From: Ectopseudomonas composti
GTDB taxonomy: Bacteria; Pseudomonadota; Gammaproteobacteria; Pseudomonadales; Pseudomonadaceae
Assembly (NCBI RefSeq): GCF_001567565.1
Contig: NZ_LSSW01000029.1
Coordinates: 248,001 to 312,000 of the forward strand
DNA: 64,000 nt
Reading direction: 5' to 3'
In this document: piece after piece, positions 55,308-63,831 of the stretch
How positions within the stretch are numbered: position 1 is the first letter of the stretch
Layout: every line of letters starts with the position of its first letter
Program-made: the position numbers and the translations under genes
Notes under the pieces: generated by a model
What the model saw: only the letters and a program-made list of their open reading frames with translations
Told to the model about the DNA's origin: nothing
The model's database searches: none

Positions 55308-56492
55308 TCAGTCGAGCAGGGCAAGGGTATCGAGGGCGATCTGCCGCTCTTCGTTGGTTGGCACCACCAGCACGCGGGTGTGGCCGTCGGCGTGAATGGC
55401 ACCGGCAACGCCGCGCACGCAGCGTGCGTTGGCCTGGGCATCCAGTTGCAGCCCAAGCAGGCCGAGGTGATCCAGAGTCTTGCTGCGGATCAGCGCCGAG
55501 TTCTCGCCGATGCCGCCGGTGAAAATCAGACCGTCGAGGCGGCGCAGCGCGCAGCTCATCGCCGCCAGAGACTTGGCCAGGCGATAGCAGAACACCTCGA
55601 TGGCCAGGGTGGCGCCGGCGTGACCCTGTTCCCGAGCCTGTTCCAGTGTACGCATGTCGTTGGACAAGCCGGACAGGCCGAGCAGGCCGCTGTCCTTGTT
55701 GAGCATGCTGTCGATCCGCTCCAGGCTCCAGCCCAGGGTCCGGGCCAGGTGGCTGTGCAGGTTGGGATCGACATCGCCGCTGCGGGTGCCCATCACCAAG
55801 CCTTCGAGCGGGGTCAGGCCCATGCTGGTGTCGCGGCTGCGGCCGTTCTCCACGGCGCAAGTGGAACTGCCATTGCCCAGGTGGGCGACCAGCCAGCTAC
55901 TGGCGTCGAATGCCAGGCCGCTCATCTGTGCCGCCTTACGGCTGACGTAACGATGGCTGGTGCCATGGAAGCCGTAGCGACGTACGCCGTGTTCGGCGTA
56001 CAGCGCCTGGGGCACAGCGTAGCGGTAGGCGTGCTCCGGCAGGCTCTGGTGGAAGGCCGTGTCGAACACAGCCACCTGCACCAGATCCGGGAACAGCTTC
56101 ATCGCCGCTTCGATGCCGAGCAGGTTGGCCGGGTTGTGCAGCGGTGCCAGTGGCGCGACCTGGCGGATCGCCTGCAGGCTCGCGGCATCCACGCGGCTGG
56201 CGCCGGAGAAGTGTTCGCCGCCATGCACCACGCGGTGGCCGATGCCGTGCAGTACGCCAGCGGCGGTCTGCTGCACGATGGACAGCAGATGTGACAGCGC
56301 CAGGCCATGGTCTGCGCTGGGCAGGGCCTGGCTGTGCTTGTGTTGGCCGTGCTGCCAGTGCAGCACGGCCTCAGGGCTGCCAAGGCGCTCGGCCAGGCCG
56401 CTGACAATGAAGGTTTCCTGCGCCTCGTTGACCAGGGCGAACTTGATCGACGAGCTACCGCAGTTGATCACCAGAATGTTGCGTGCGGACAT
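55308..56492 (-). CDS. ackA: acetate kinase
   Basis: This 394-residue ASKHA-fold kinase turns acetyl phosphate plus ADP into acetate and ATP. N-terminal INCGSSSIKFAL, the FDTAFHQ signature, GFHGTSHRYV and VFTGGIGEN (here LIFTGGIGEN) are intact. The start ATG at 56492 abuts the stop of the DUF3565 gene. With pta it forms the acetate switch; in Pseudomonas it also supports anaerobic pyruvate survival. Confidence 0.97.
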   Translation of the reverse strand: MSARNILVINCGSSSIKFALVNEAQETFIVSGLAERLGSPEAVLHWQHGQHKHSQALPSADHGLALSHLLSIVQQTAAGVLHGIGHRVVHGGEHFSGASRVDAASLQAIRQVAPLAPLHNPANLLGIEAAMKLFPDLVQVAVFDTAFHQSLPEHAYRYAVPQALYAEHGVRRYGFHGTSHRYVSRKAAQMSGLAFDASSWLVAHLGNGSSTCAVENGRSRDTSMGLTPLEGLVMGTRSGDVDPNLHSHLARTLGWSLERIDSMLNKDSGLLGLSGLSNDMRTLEQAREQGHAGATLAIEVFCYRLAKSLAAMSCALRRLDGLIFTGGIGENSALIRSKTLDHLGLLGLQLDAQANARCVRGVAGAIHADGHTRVLVVPTNEERQIALDTLALLD

Positions 56493-56777
56493 CTAAGCTT
56501 CCTTGAATTCATCGTGCGACCGCTCCATGGCGCACCAGCCACAGGGGAAGAGGCTGCCCAGCCTGACTTGGCGCTGTTCGGGATCGAGTACCCAGGGGCG
56601 ATTCTGCCAGGGCGGTCGGTGGCGTATATGCTGAGTATGGCCACAAGACAAGACTGCCACCCAGTCGCCATGCTCGTCCTGACGGAAATCAACGATCCAC
56701 ACGGCCCGTTTGTCTGGGCTCGGGTCGCAATCCGGGGCGGGCTTGGTTAGAATTCCCCGTTCATTTCTCTTTTGCAA
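56493..56777 (-). CDS. DUF3565 domain-containing protein
   Basis: This small protein has the DUF3565 core VDFRQDEHGDWVAVLSCGHTQHIRHRPPW and CGWC near the end, which suggests a metal site (Cys/His). As drawn it is 94 residues from a TTG at 56777. A GTG at 56702 would give 69 residues and match the domain edge better. Neither has a strong ribosome site. Its stop touches the ackA start, so it heads the ackA-pta unit. The 5' part overlaps the slyD promoter region. Confidence 0.75.
   Translation of the reverse strand: MQKRNERGILTKPAPDCDPSPDKRAVWIVDFRQDEHGDWVAVLSCGHTQHIRHRPPWQNRPWVLDPEQRQVRLGSLFPCGWCAMERSHDEFKEA
56748..56753 (+). promoter_or_regulatory. candidate -10 box of slyD
   Basis: TAGAAT lies 36 bases before the slyD ATG, with TCGCAA 17 bases upstream as a weak -35. 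It falls inside the 5' end of the longer DUF3565 frame, which argues for the shorter DUF3565 start. Confidence 0.4.
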
Positions 56778-56788
56778 AAGGTCTTCCC

Positions 56789-57274
56789 ATGCTGATCGCC
56801 GCCAACAAGGCTGTCTCCATCGACTATACCCTGACCAACGATGCCGGCGAGGTGATCGACAGTTCCGCTGGCGGCGCGCCGCTGGTGTACCTGCATGGTG
56901 CAGGCAACATCATCGTCGGCCTGGAGAAGGCCCTGGTCGGCAAGCAGGCCGGTGACGAAGTCGAAGTTTCCGTCGAGCCCGAAGAAGCCTACGGCGAATA
57001 CAGTGCCGAGCTGGTCGCCACCCTGAGCCGCGCCATGTTCGAAGGTGTCGATACCCTGGAAGTGGGCATGCAGTTCCACGCTTCGGGTCCGGACGGCAGC
57101 ATGCAGATCGTCACCATCCGCGACATCGATGGCGATGACGTGACCGTCGACGGCAACCACCCGCTGGCGGGTCAGCGCCTGAACTTCAAGGTCAAGGTCG
57201 TCACCGTGCGTGATGCCAGTGAGGAAGAAGTGGCCCACGGTCACATCCATGGCGAAGGTGGTCATCACCACTGA
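56789..57274 (+). CDS. slyD: FKBP-type peptidyl-prolyl isomerase SlyD
   Basis: This 161-residue cytoplasmic PPIase and metallochaperone has the FKBP domain split by the insert-in-flap (about 70-125: EEAYGEYSAELVATLSRAMFEG ... NHPLAGQRLNFKVKVVTV). The C-terminus is a short His-rich tail (HGHIHGEGGHHH) for nickel binding, shorter than in E. coli. It is divergent from DUF3565-ackA-pta and is followed by a terminator. Confidence 0.95.
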   Translation: MLIAANKAVSIDYTLTNDAGEVIDSSAGGAPLVYLHGAGNIIVGLEKALVGKQAGDEVEVSVEPEEAYGEYSAELVATLSRAMFEGVDTLEVGMQFHASGPDGSMQIVTIRDIDGDDVTVDGNHPLAGQRLNFKVKVVTVRDASEEEVAHGHIHGEGGHHH

Positions 57275-57340
57275 GTCGCTTTATCAGGCGACTTGCGGTC
57301 GTTCCGATTGGGGCAACCGCTGCTAAGCTCAAGCTTGCGA

Positions 57341-57366
57341 TAAAGGCGCCTCAGGGCGCCTTTTTC
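57341..57366 (+). terminator. terminator of slyD
   Basis: A stem AAGGCGCC/GGCGCCTT with loop TCAG and a T-tract, about 70 bases past the slyD stop. Confidence 0.88.
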
Positions 57367-57453
57367 ATGCATGGCGGCTGGCTCGCTGGTAGCCGCTTTG
57401 TCGATTGACCGGGCCTTGCGCTCGCTGCACTGAATTCGCTGAGGAAGTTCGTC

Positions 57454-57939
57454 ATGAGTGCCTTTCACGATCTCAATCTACGTGCGCTGGATGGCCAGGA
57501 ACTGCCGCTGGCGCCTTACAAGGGGCAGGTGGTGCTGGTGGTCAATGTCGCTTCAAAATGCGGCCTGACCCCACAGTACGCCGGGCTGGAGAAGCTCTAT
57601 CAGCAGTACAAGGGCAATGGTTTCACCGTACTCGGTGTGCCATGCAACCAGTTCGCCGGTCAGGAGCCTGGTAGCGAGGAGGAAATTCGCGAGTTCTGCA
57701 GCCTCAACTACGGGGTGACCTTTCCGTTGGGCAGCAAGCTCGAGGTCAATGGCCCCGCGCGTCATCCGCTCTATCGGCTGCTGGCGGGTGAGGGGGCCGA
57801 GTTTCCCGGCGACATCACCTGGAACTTCGAGAAGTTTCTGGTCGGCCAGGACGGCCGCGTGCTGGCGCGCTTCTCGCCGCGCACCACCCCGGACGATCCG
57901 GCGCTGATCCAGGCTGTCGAGAAAGCCCTTGGCCTCTGA
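57454..57939 (+). CDS. glutathione peroxidase family thiol peroxidase
   Basis: This 161-residue protein reduces hydrogen or lipid peroxides with thioredoxin or glutathione. The peroxidatic Cys is in VASKCGLTPQY. The catalytic partners Gln (CNQFAGQEP, with the resolving Cys as well) and Trp/Asn (ITWNFEKFLV) are in place. A selenocysteine is not used. GAGGAAG precedes the ATG. The slyD/gpx order is common in Pseudomonas. Confidence 0.94.
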   Translation: MSAFHDLNLRALDGQELPLAPYKGQVVLVVNVASKCGLTPQYAGLEKLYQQYKGNGFTVLGVPCNQFAGQEPGSEEEIREFCSLNYGVTFPLGSKLEVNGPARHPLYRLLAGEGAEFPGDITWNFEKFLVGQDGRVLARFSPRTTPDDPALIQAVEKALGL

Positions 57940-58029
57940 GCGCTCGTCAGTCTCTCGTTAGCCGCCTGGTCAGTTGGCTGGGTGGTTGATGAGGTGGGTG
58001 CGTTACTGACCTGGATCAAATCGTCCGAT

Positions 58030-58059
58030 CTTGAATACGGCGTAATCGTCCTCATCTAG
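58030..58059 (+). promoter_or_regulatory. sigma-32 (RpoH) promoter of clpB
   Basis: CTTGAA at 58030-58035, a 14-base spacer and CCTCATCT at 58050-58057 match the RpoH consensus. It lies about 70-100 bases upstream of the clpB start, in the gap after the peroxidase gene. Confidence 0.82.
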
Positions 58060-58128
58060 TCTGCATCTCGGCGGGTTTTGTGTTTCGGGGATGTTGTCCC
58101 GGCCCGCCATTCTGGAGGAAGGACATTT

Positions 58129-60693
58129 ATGCGTATCGATCGTTTGACCAGCAAGTTGCAACTTGCACTCTCCGACGCCCAATCCCTGGCCGTGGGCATG
58201 GATCATGCCGCCATCGAGCCGCTGCACCTGATGCAGGCGCTGCTCGAGCAACAGGGCGGCTCGATCAAACCGCTGCTGATGCAGGTAGGCTTCGACATCA
58301 ACAGCCTGCGCCAGGGCCTGACCCGTGAGCTGGATCAGCTCGGCAAGCTGCAGAATCCTACCGGCGACATCAATCTGTCGCAGGATCTGGCGCGTCTGCT
58401 CAACCAGGCTGACCGTCTGGCGCAGCAGAAGGGCGATCAGTTCATTTCCAGCGAACTGGTGCTGCTCGCCGCCATGGACGAGGGCACCAAACTGGGCAAA
58501 TTGCTGCTTGGCCAGGGCGTATCAAAGAAGGCCCTGGAAAATGCCATCGCCAACCTGCGCGGCGGCCAGGCCGTCAACGATCCCAACGTCGAGGAATCGC
58601 GCCAGGCGCTGGACAAGTACACCGTCGACCTGACCAAGCGCGCCGAGGAGGGCAAGCTCGACCCGGTGATCGGCCGTGACGACGAAATCCGCCGCACCAT
58701 CCAGGTGCTGCAGCGCCGCACCAAGAATAACCCGGTACTGATCGGCGAGCCTGGCGTCGGCAAGACCGCCATCGCCGAAGGCCTGGCCCAGCGCATCATC
58801 AATGGTGAAGTACCCGATGGTCTGAAGGACAAGCGCCTGCTGTCGCTGGACATGGGCTCGCTGATCGCTGGCGCCAAGTTCCGCGGCGAGTTCGAGGAGC
58901 GCCTCAAGGCGGTGCTCAACGAACTGGGCAAGCAGGAAGGCCGCATCATCCTGTTCATCGACGAGTTGCACACCATGGTCGGCGCTGGCAAGGCCGAGGG
59001 CGCCATGGATGCCGGCAACATGCTCAAGCCGGCCCTGGCCCGTGGTGAGCTGCATTGCGTCGGTGCCACCACCCTGGACGAGTACCGCCAGTTCATCGAG
59101 AAGGATGCCGCGCTGGAGCGCCGCTTCCAGAAAGTGCTGGTGGACGAGCCGAGCGAGGAAGACACCATTGCTATCCTGCGTGGCCTGAAGGAGCGCTACG
59201 AGGTGCACCACGGGGTGACCATCACCGACGGCGCGATCATCGCCGCGGCCAAGCTCAGCCATCGCTACATCACCGACCGCCAGCTGCCGGACAAGGCCAT
59301 CGACCTGATCGACGAAGCCGCCAGCCGCATCCGCATGGAGATCGACTCCAAACCGGAGGCGCTCGATCGCCTGGATCGTCGCCTGATCCAGCTGAAGATC
59401 GAGCGCGAGGCGCTGAAGAAGGAAGATGACGAGGCGACCCGCAAGCGCCTGGTCAAGCTGGAAGAAGACATCGCCAAGCTGGAGAAGGAATACGCCGACC
59501 TGGATGAGATCTGGAAGTCGGAAAAGGCCGAGGTGCAGGGTTCGGCACAGATCCAGCAACGCATCGAGCAGGCCAAGACGGAGCTGGAAGCGGCGCGGCG
59601 CAAGGGTGACCTCAACCGCATGGCCGAGCTGCAGTACGGTGTGATTCCCGATCTGGAGCGCAGCCTGCAGATGGTCGACCAGCACGGCAAGAGCGAGAAC
59701 CAGCTGCTGCGCAACAAGGTTACCGACGAGGAAATCGCCGAGGTCGTGTCCAAGTGGACCGGTATCCCGGTGAGCAAGATGCTCGAAGGCGAGCGCGAGA
59801 AGCTGCTGAAGATGGAAGGTCTGCTGCACCAGCGGGTGATCGGTCAGGACGAAGCCGTGGTCGCCGTGGCCAACGCCGTGCGCCGTTCCCGTGCCGGGTT
59901 GGCCGATCCGAACCGACCGAGCGGCTCGTTCCTCTTCCTCGGCCCGACCGGCGTGGGCAAGACCGAACTGTGCAAGGCGCTGGCCGAGTTTCTCTTCGAC
60001 ACCGAAGAAGCGCTGGTGCGCATCGACATGTCCGAGTTCATGGAGAAGCACAGCGTCGCCCGTCTGATTGGCGCGCCGCCCGGCTATGTCGGCTATGAAG
60101 AGGGCGGTTATCTGACCGAGGCGGTGCGTCGCAAGCCGTATTCGGTGGTGCTGATGGATGAAGTCGAGAAGGCGCACCCGGACGTGTTCAACGTGCTCCT
60201 GCAGGTGCTCGAAGACGGCCGCCTGACCGACAGCCACGGGCGTACCGTGGACTTCAAGAACACCGTGATCGTGATGACCTCCAACCTGGGCTCGGCGCAG
60301 ATCCAGGAACTGGTCGGGGACAGGGAAGCGCAGCGCGCGGCGGTGATGGATGCGGTGAGCAGCCACTTCCGCCCGGAGTTCATCAACCGCATCGATGAAG
60401 TGGTGGTGTTCGAACCGCTGGGCCGCGAGCAGATCGCCGGCATCGCCGAGATTCAGCTGCAGCGCCTGCGTGGCCGTCTGGCCGAGCGCGAGCTGAGCCT
60501 GGAGCTGACCCCGGAGGCGCTCGACAAGCTGGTCGCCGTGGGTTACGACCCGGTCTACGGCGCGCGTCCGCTGAAGCGAGCGATCCAGCGCTGGATCGAG
60601 AACCCGCTGGCGCAGCGCATCCTGGCTGGCGACTTCGCACCGGGGGCGCAGGTCAAGGCCAAGGTGGCGGGCGACGAGATCGTCTTTGCCTGA
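58129..60693 (+). CDS. clpB: ATP-dependent chaperone ClpB
   Basis: This 854-residue disaggregase has a Clp N domain (1-145), AAA1 with GEPGVGKTAI (about 206), and a coiled-coil middle domain (about 400-525, rich in Glu/Lys). AAA2 follows with GPTGVGKTEL (about 604) and sensor motifs. It lacks the ClpP-binding IGF/L loop, consistent with ClpB rather than ClpA. It rescues aggregated proteins together with DnaK. GGAGGAAGG precedes the ATG at 58129; an in-frame alternative 17 codons upstream lies in the leader. Expression is from the sigma-32 promoter at 58030. Confidence 0.98.
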   Translation: MRIDRLTSKLQLALSDAQSLAVGMDHAAIEPLHLMQALLEQQGGSIKPLLMQVGFDINSLRQGLTRELDQLGKLQNPTGDINLSQDLARLLNQADRLAQQKGDQFISSELVLLAAMDEGTKLGKLLLGQGVSKKALENAIANLRGGQAVNDPNVEESRQALDKYTVDLTKRAEEGKLDPVIGRDDEIRRTIQVLQRRTKNNPVLIGEPGVGKTAIAEGLAQRIINGEVPDGLKDKRLLSLDMGSLIAGAKFRGEFEERLKAVLNELGKQEGRIILFIDELHTMVGAGKAEGAMDAGNMLKPALARGELHCVGATTLDEYRQFIEKDAALERRFQKVLVDEPSEEDTIAILRGLKERYEVHHGVTITDGAIIAAAKLSHRYITDRQLPDKAIDLIDEAASRIRMEIDSKPEALDRLDRRLIQLKIEREALKKEDDEATRKRLVKLEEDIAKLEKEYADLDEIWKSEKAEVQGSAQIQQRIEQAKTELEAARRKGDLNRMAELQYGVIPDLERSLQMVDQHGKSENQLLRNKVTDEEIAEVVSKWTGIPVSKMLEGEREKLLKMEGLLHQRVIGQDEAVVAVANAVRRSRAGLADPNRPSGSFLFLGPTGVGKTELCKALAEFLFDTEEALVRIDMSEFMEKHSVARLIGAPPGYVGYEEGGYLTEAVRRKPYSVVLMDEVEKAHPDVFNVLLQVLEDGRLTDSHGRTVDFKNTVIVMTSNLGSAQIQELVGDREAQRAAVMDAVSSHFRPEFINRIDEVVVFEPLGREQIAGIAEIQLQRLRGRLAERELSLELTPEALDKLVAVGYDPVYGARPLKRAIQRWIENPLAQRILAGDFAPGAQVKAKVAGDEIVFA

Positions 60694-60710
60694 TCGATTG
60701 CCGTGTAGAC

Positions 60711-60745
60711 ACGAAGGCCCGCCAATTGGCGGGCCTTCGTTTTTG
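60711..60745 (+). terminator. terminator of clpB
   Basis: A 12-bp stem CGAAGGCCCGCC/GGCGGGCCTTCG with loop AATT and a T-run lies 18 bases past the clpB stop. Confidence 0.93.
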
Positions 60746-60768
60746 TGCTGGACATCGGTTTCTGCCGG

Positions 60769-60873
60769 CCCCGGATTGCATCCGGGCTACGTGCTCGTCC
60801 GTAGGAGCGGCTGGGCGGCATTCCGCTTTAGCCGCGAAGTAGACACAAAATTTGCGGCTGAAGCCGCTCCTAC
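60769..60873. repeat. REP-type repeat cluster
   Basis: One CCCCGGATTGCATCCGGGCTAC element (60769-60790, also found in the cluster at 10606-10671) is followed by an inverted pair of the common Pseudomonas REP: GTAGGAGCGGCT at 60801-60812 and AGCCGCTCCTAC at 60862-60873, separated by a GC/AT-rich middle. These are extragenic and located between convergent clpB and dld. Confidence 0.8.
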
Positions 60874-60889
60874 GTAAAGCTTTAGCGTC

Positions 60890-62602
60890 CTAGCAGCAAC
60901 CGCCCCAGTGTTTCTTCTTCGAGGTATGACCGATGCCGGGGTTGAAGGTGTTGGTCGGGTCCAGCTCGCGGTAGAAGCCGGCCAGCGCCGGTTTGGCCAC
61001 GTACAGATGGCCGACGTTGTGTTCGGCCGGGTACTCGGCGCGGCGCTCGTCCAACAGCTTCCACATGGCGTGTTCCATGGCGAGTGGGTCATCACCCTTC
61101 TTGACGATGTAGTCCTGATGGAACACATGGCAGAAGAAGTGCCCGTAGTAGAGCTTGTGGATGATCTGCTCTTCCATCTCCTGCGGCAGTGTCTCGACCC
61201 AGTCGCGGTCGTTGCGGCGCAGGGCGATGTCCAGGGCGAGGATATCCTCGACGCTGCTGCGGTGCGCCTCGCGGTAGCGGATCGCGGCGCCGGCCACGGC
61301 GAAGCGGTGCAGGAAGGCCTTGCGCCCTTCCTCGGCGTCGCACTCGAAGTAGGCGCCGCTGGTGCTATTTGCGAAGTACTCGCTGAGGAAGGCGCGAGTC
61401 TCCTCCAGGGTGTCGTTGGAAACGCGCACCAGCAGATGGTGCTCGAAACGGTCGCGATACTCGCGCATGCGCGCCGGCAGGTGGCTGGGCAGCAGGTTCA
61501 TCAGCGCCTGGATCACCTTGTCGGTCACGCCGCGCAGGCCGAAACGCTCGAAGAAACCGTCGACCCGGCTCTTCATGGCGAAGGCAGCCGGCACCTTGGA
61601 CGTGCCGAACCTGTCGATCACCAGGAAGGTGTCCTTGCCGTATTTCTCGCCGATGTCGAAGGCGGTGCGGTGGATGTACTCCCCGGCAATCGGCAGACGC
61701 GGCAGCCTGGCCAGCAGGTGGCGACGCACCTCGGTCAGGTCGTGCGGATCGTTGCTGCCGATGTAGAACACCGTGCTCGGCTCTTTCGGGAAAGTGTCCA
61801 GGCGCACGGCGAACAGGCACAGCTTGCCGGCCGAACCGGAGGCCTCGAACAGGCGCGACGGGTCGGCATTGAAGCGCGCCGGGGTGTCGGCATCGACGTC
61901 GCGCACGTGCTCGCCGTAGCGCGCATCGGAGGCCTTGGCGGTGTCTTCGTTGTGCACCTGCTGCGCGCTGTAATCGCCTTTCTGCAGGCGGGTGAGGATT
62001 TCCTCGGGGTTGTCGCCCAGCTCGATCCCCAGGTGGTTGACCAGCTCCAGCGAGCCGTCGTCCTTCACCTGCGCATACAGCGCCAGTTCGGTGTAGGCCG
62101 GGCCCCGGCGCACCAGCGCGCCGCCGGAGTTGTTGCAGATGCCGCCCAGCACCGAGGCGCCGATGCAGGATGAGCCGATCACCGAGTGCGGCTCGCGGTT
62201 CAGCGGTGCCAGCGCCTGCTCCAGGCGATCCAGCGTGGCGCCGGGCAGGCACACCACCTGCTGGCCATCGTTGATCAGCTGTACACCGGTGATACGCAGG
62301 GTGCTGATCAGCACGATCTCGCGGTCGTAGTCGGCGCCGTCAGGGGTGGAGCCACCGGTCAGGCCGGTGTTGGCCGCCTGCATGATGACGATGCGGTCGG
62401 CCGCTACTGCCGCCTGCAGGATACGCCACTGCTCCAGCAGCGAAGCGGGGCGCACCACCGCCAGGACATTGCCCTCGCCCGTGCGGTGGCCCTTGCGGAA
62501 GCGCCGCGTGGCTTGTTCGTCGGTCAGCACGTGGCTGCTGCCGACGATCTGGCGCATCTGCGCCAGCAGGGCGTCGCGGGTAATGGAGGCAGCGGCAGTC
62601 AT
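60890..62602 (-). CDS. dld: quinone-dependent D-lactate dehydrogenase
   Basis: This 570-residue FAD enzyme on the inner membrane surface oxidises D-lactate to pyruvate and reduces quinone. The FAD-binding-4 domain (about 15-270; MQAANTGLTGGSTPDG, GSSCIGASVLGGICNNSGGA) is followed by the Lact-deh-memb domain specific to E. coli-type Dld. It ends in KKKHWGGCC. GGAGCG precedes the ATG. It is the last gene of the lldP-lldD-dld operon, four bases after the lldD stop. Confidence 0.96.
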   Translation of the reverse strand: MTAAASITRDALLAQMRQIVGSSHVLTDEQATRRFRKGHRTGEGNVLAVVRPASLLEQWRILQAAVAADRIVIMQAANTGLTGGSTPDGADYDREIVLISTLRITGVQLINDGQQVVCLPGATLDRLEQALAPLNREPHSVIGSSCIGASVLGGICNNSGGALVRRGPAYTELALYAQVKDDGSLELVNHLGIELGDNPEEILTRLQKGDYSAQQVHNEDTAKASDARYGEHVRDVDADTPARFNADPSRLFEASGSAGKLCLFAVRLDTFPKEPSTVFYIGSNDPHDLTEVRRHLLARLPRLPIAGEYIHRTAFDIGEKYGKDTFLVIDRFGTSKVPAAFAMKSRVDGFFERFGLRGVTDKVIQALMNLLPSHLPARMREYRDRFEHHLLVRVSNDTLEETRAFLSEYFANSTSGAYFECDAEEGRKAFLHRFAVAGAAIRYREAHRSSVEDILALDIALRRNDRDWVETLPQEMEEQIIHKLYYGHFFCHVFHQDYIVKKGDDPLAMEHAMWKLLDERRAEYPAEHNVGHLYVAKPALAGFYRELDPTNTFNPGIGHTSKKKHWGGCC

Positions 62603-62606
62603 GGGT

Positions 62607-63746
62607 TCAACGCTCCTTTACCAGCAAATCCGGGGTGATCTCGGCGATGGACTTGGCGCCGGTCAGGACCATGGCCACGCGCATTTCCTTCTCGATCAGG
62701 TCGAGCAGGTTGCTCACGCCAGCACCACCGGCTGCGGCCAGGGCATAGAGGAAGGCGCGTCCGAGCAGTACGGTGTCGGCACCCAGGGCGAGCATGCGCA
62801 CCACGTCTAGGCCGGTGCGGATGCCGGAGTCGGCGAGAATCTTCAGCTCGCCCTTGACCGCATCGGCAATGGCCGGCAGCGCGCGGGCGCTGGACAGCAC
62901 ACCGTCGAGCTGACGACCGCCATGGTTGGAGACGATGATGCCGTCGGCGCCGAAGGTCACTGCGTCACGCGCGTCTTCCGGGTCGAGAATGCCTTTGATC
63001 ACCATCGGGCCGTCCCAGAAATCGCGGATCCACTCCAGATCCTTCCAGGAAATCGACGGGTCGAAGTTGGCGCCCAACCAGCCGATGTAGTCGGCCAGGC
63101 CGGTCGGGTTACCGCGGTAGGCGGAGATATTGCCCAGGTCATGCGGCTTGCCCAGCAGGCCGACGTCCCAGGCCCACTGTGGGTGAGTCATGGCCTGCAG
63201 CATGCGGCGCAGTGCGGCGTTCGGGCCACTCATGCCGGAATGGGCGTCGCGGTAGCGTGCGCCGGGTACGGGCATGTCGACGGTGAACACCAGGGTCGAG
63301 CAGCCGGCCGCCTTGGCGCGCTCCAGGGCGTTCTTCATGAAGCCACGGTCTTTCAGTACGTAGAGCTGGAACCACATCGGCCGGTCGATGGCCGGCGCCA
63401 CTTCCTCGATCGGGCACACCGAGACCGTCGACAGGGTGAAGGGTATGCCCTTGGCCGCTGCCGCCTTGGCAGCCTGCACTTCACCGCGACGGGCGAACAT
63501 GCCGGTCAGGCCGACCGGGGCCAGGCCGACCGGCATCGACATCTTCTCGCCGAACAGCTCGGTGGACAGGTCAAGCTCGGCCATGTTCTTCAGCACGCGC
63601 TGGCGCAGTTCGATGTTCGACAGGTCCGCGACGTTGCGGCGCAGGGTGTGCTCGGCGTAGGCGCCGCCATCGGCATAGTGGAACAGGAAGGGCGGCAGCT
63701 TGCGCTGGGCCGCGGCGCGATAGTCGGTAGAGGCAGAAATGATCAT
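62607..63746 (-). CDS. lldD: L-lactate dehydrogenase (FMN, quinone-linked)
   Basis: This 379-residue FMN-dependent alpha-hydroxyacid dehydrogenase has the active-site His in SNHGGRQLDG, Arg/Lys contacts in VFTVDMPVPGARYRD and ADSGIRTGLDVVRM, and the FMN-binding LAPVGLTGM. It feeds electrons from L-lactate to quinone. It is the middle gene of the lactate operon, after lldP. Confidence 0.97.
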   Translation of the reverse strand: MIISASTDYRAAAQRKLPPFLFHYADGGAYAEHTLRRNVADLSNIELRQRVLKNMAELDLSTELFGEKMSMPVGLAPVGLTGMFARRGEVQAAKAAAAKGIPFTLSTVSVCPIEEVAPAIDRPMWFQLYVLKDRGFMKNALERAKAAGCSTLVFTVDMPVPGARYRDAHSGMSGPNAALRRMLQAMTHPQWAWDVGLLGKPHDLGNISAYRGNPTGLADYIGWLGANFDPSISWKDLEWIRDFWDGPMVIKGILDPEDARDAVTFGADGIIVSNHGGRQLDGVLSSARALPAIADAVKGELKILADSGIRTGLDVVRMLALGADTVLLGRAFLYALAAAGGAGVSNLLDLIEKEMRVAMVLTGAKSIAEITPDLLVKER

Positions 63747-63789
63747 GGGCTCATCCTGTTACTGAAAAAGGGGAAGCGTAGCCTGACGG

Positions 63790-63813
63790 CAAGAGCCCCG
63801 GCTCGGCCGGGGC
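63790..63813 (-). terminator. stem-loop between lldP and lldD
   Basis: GCCCCGGC/GCCGGGGC with a TCG-type loop lies in the 85-base gap between lldP and lldD. It has only a weak T-tract on the minus strand, so partial termination or transcript stabilisation is likelier than a full stop. Confidence 0.5.
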
Positions 63814-63831
63814 GCATTCGACGGGTTGTGT

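Noticed and set aside
58522..60366. 614-codon open frame on the minus strand
   Set aside because: It is antisense to clpB and reflects the codon bias of that gene.
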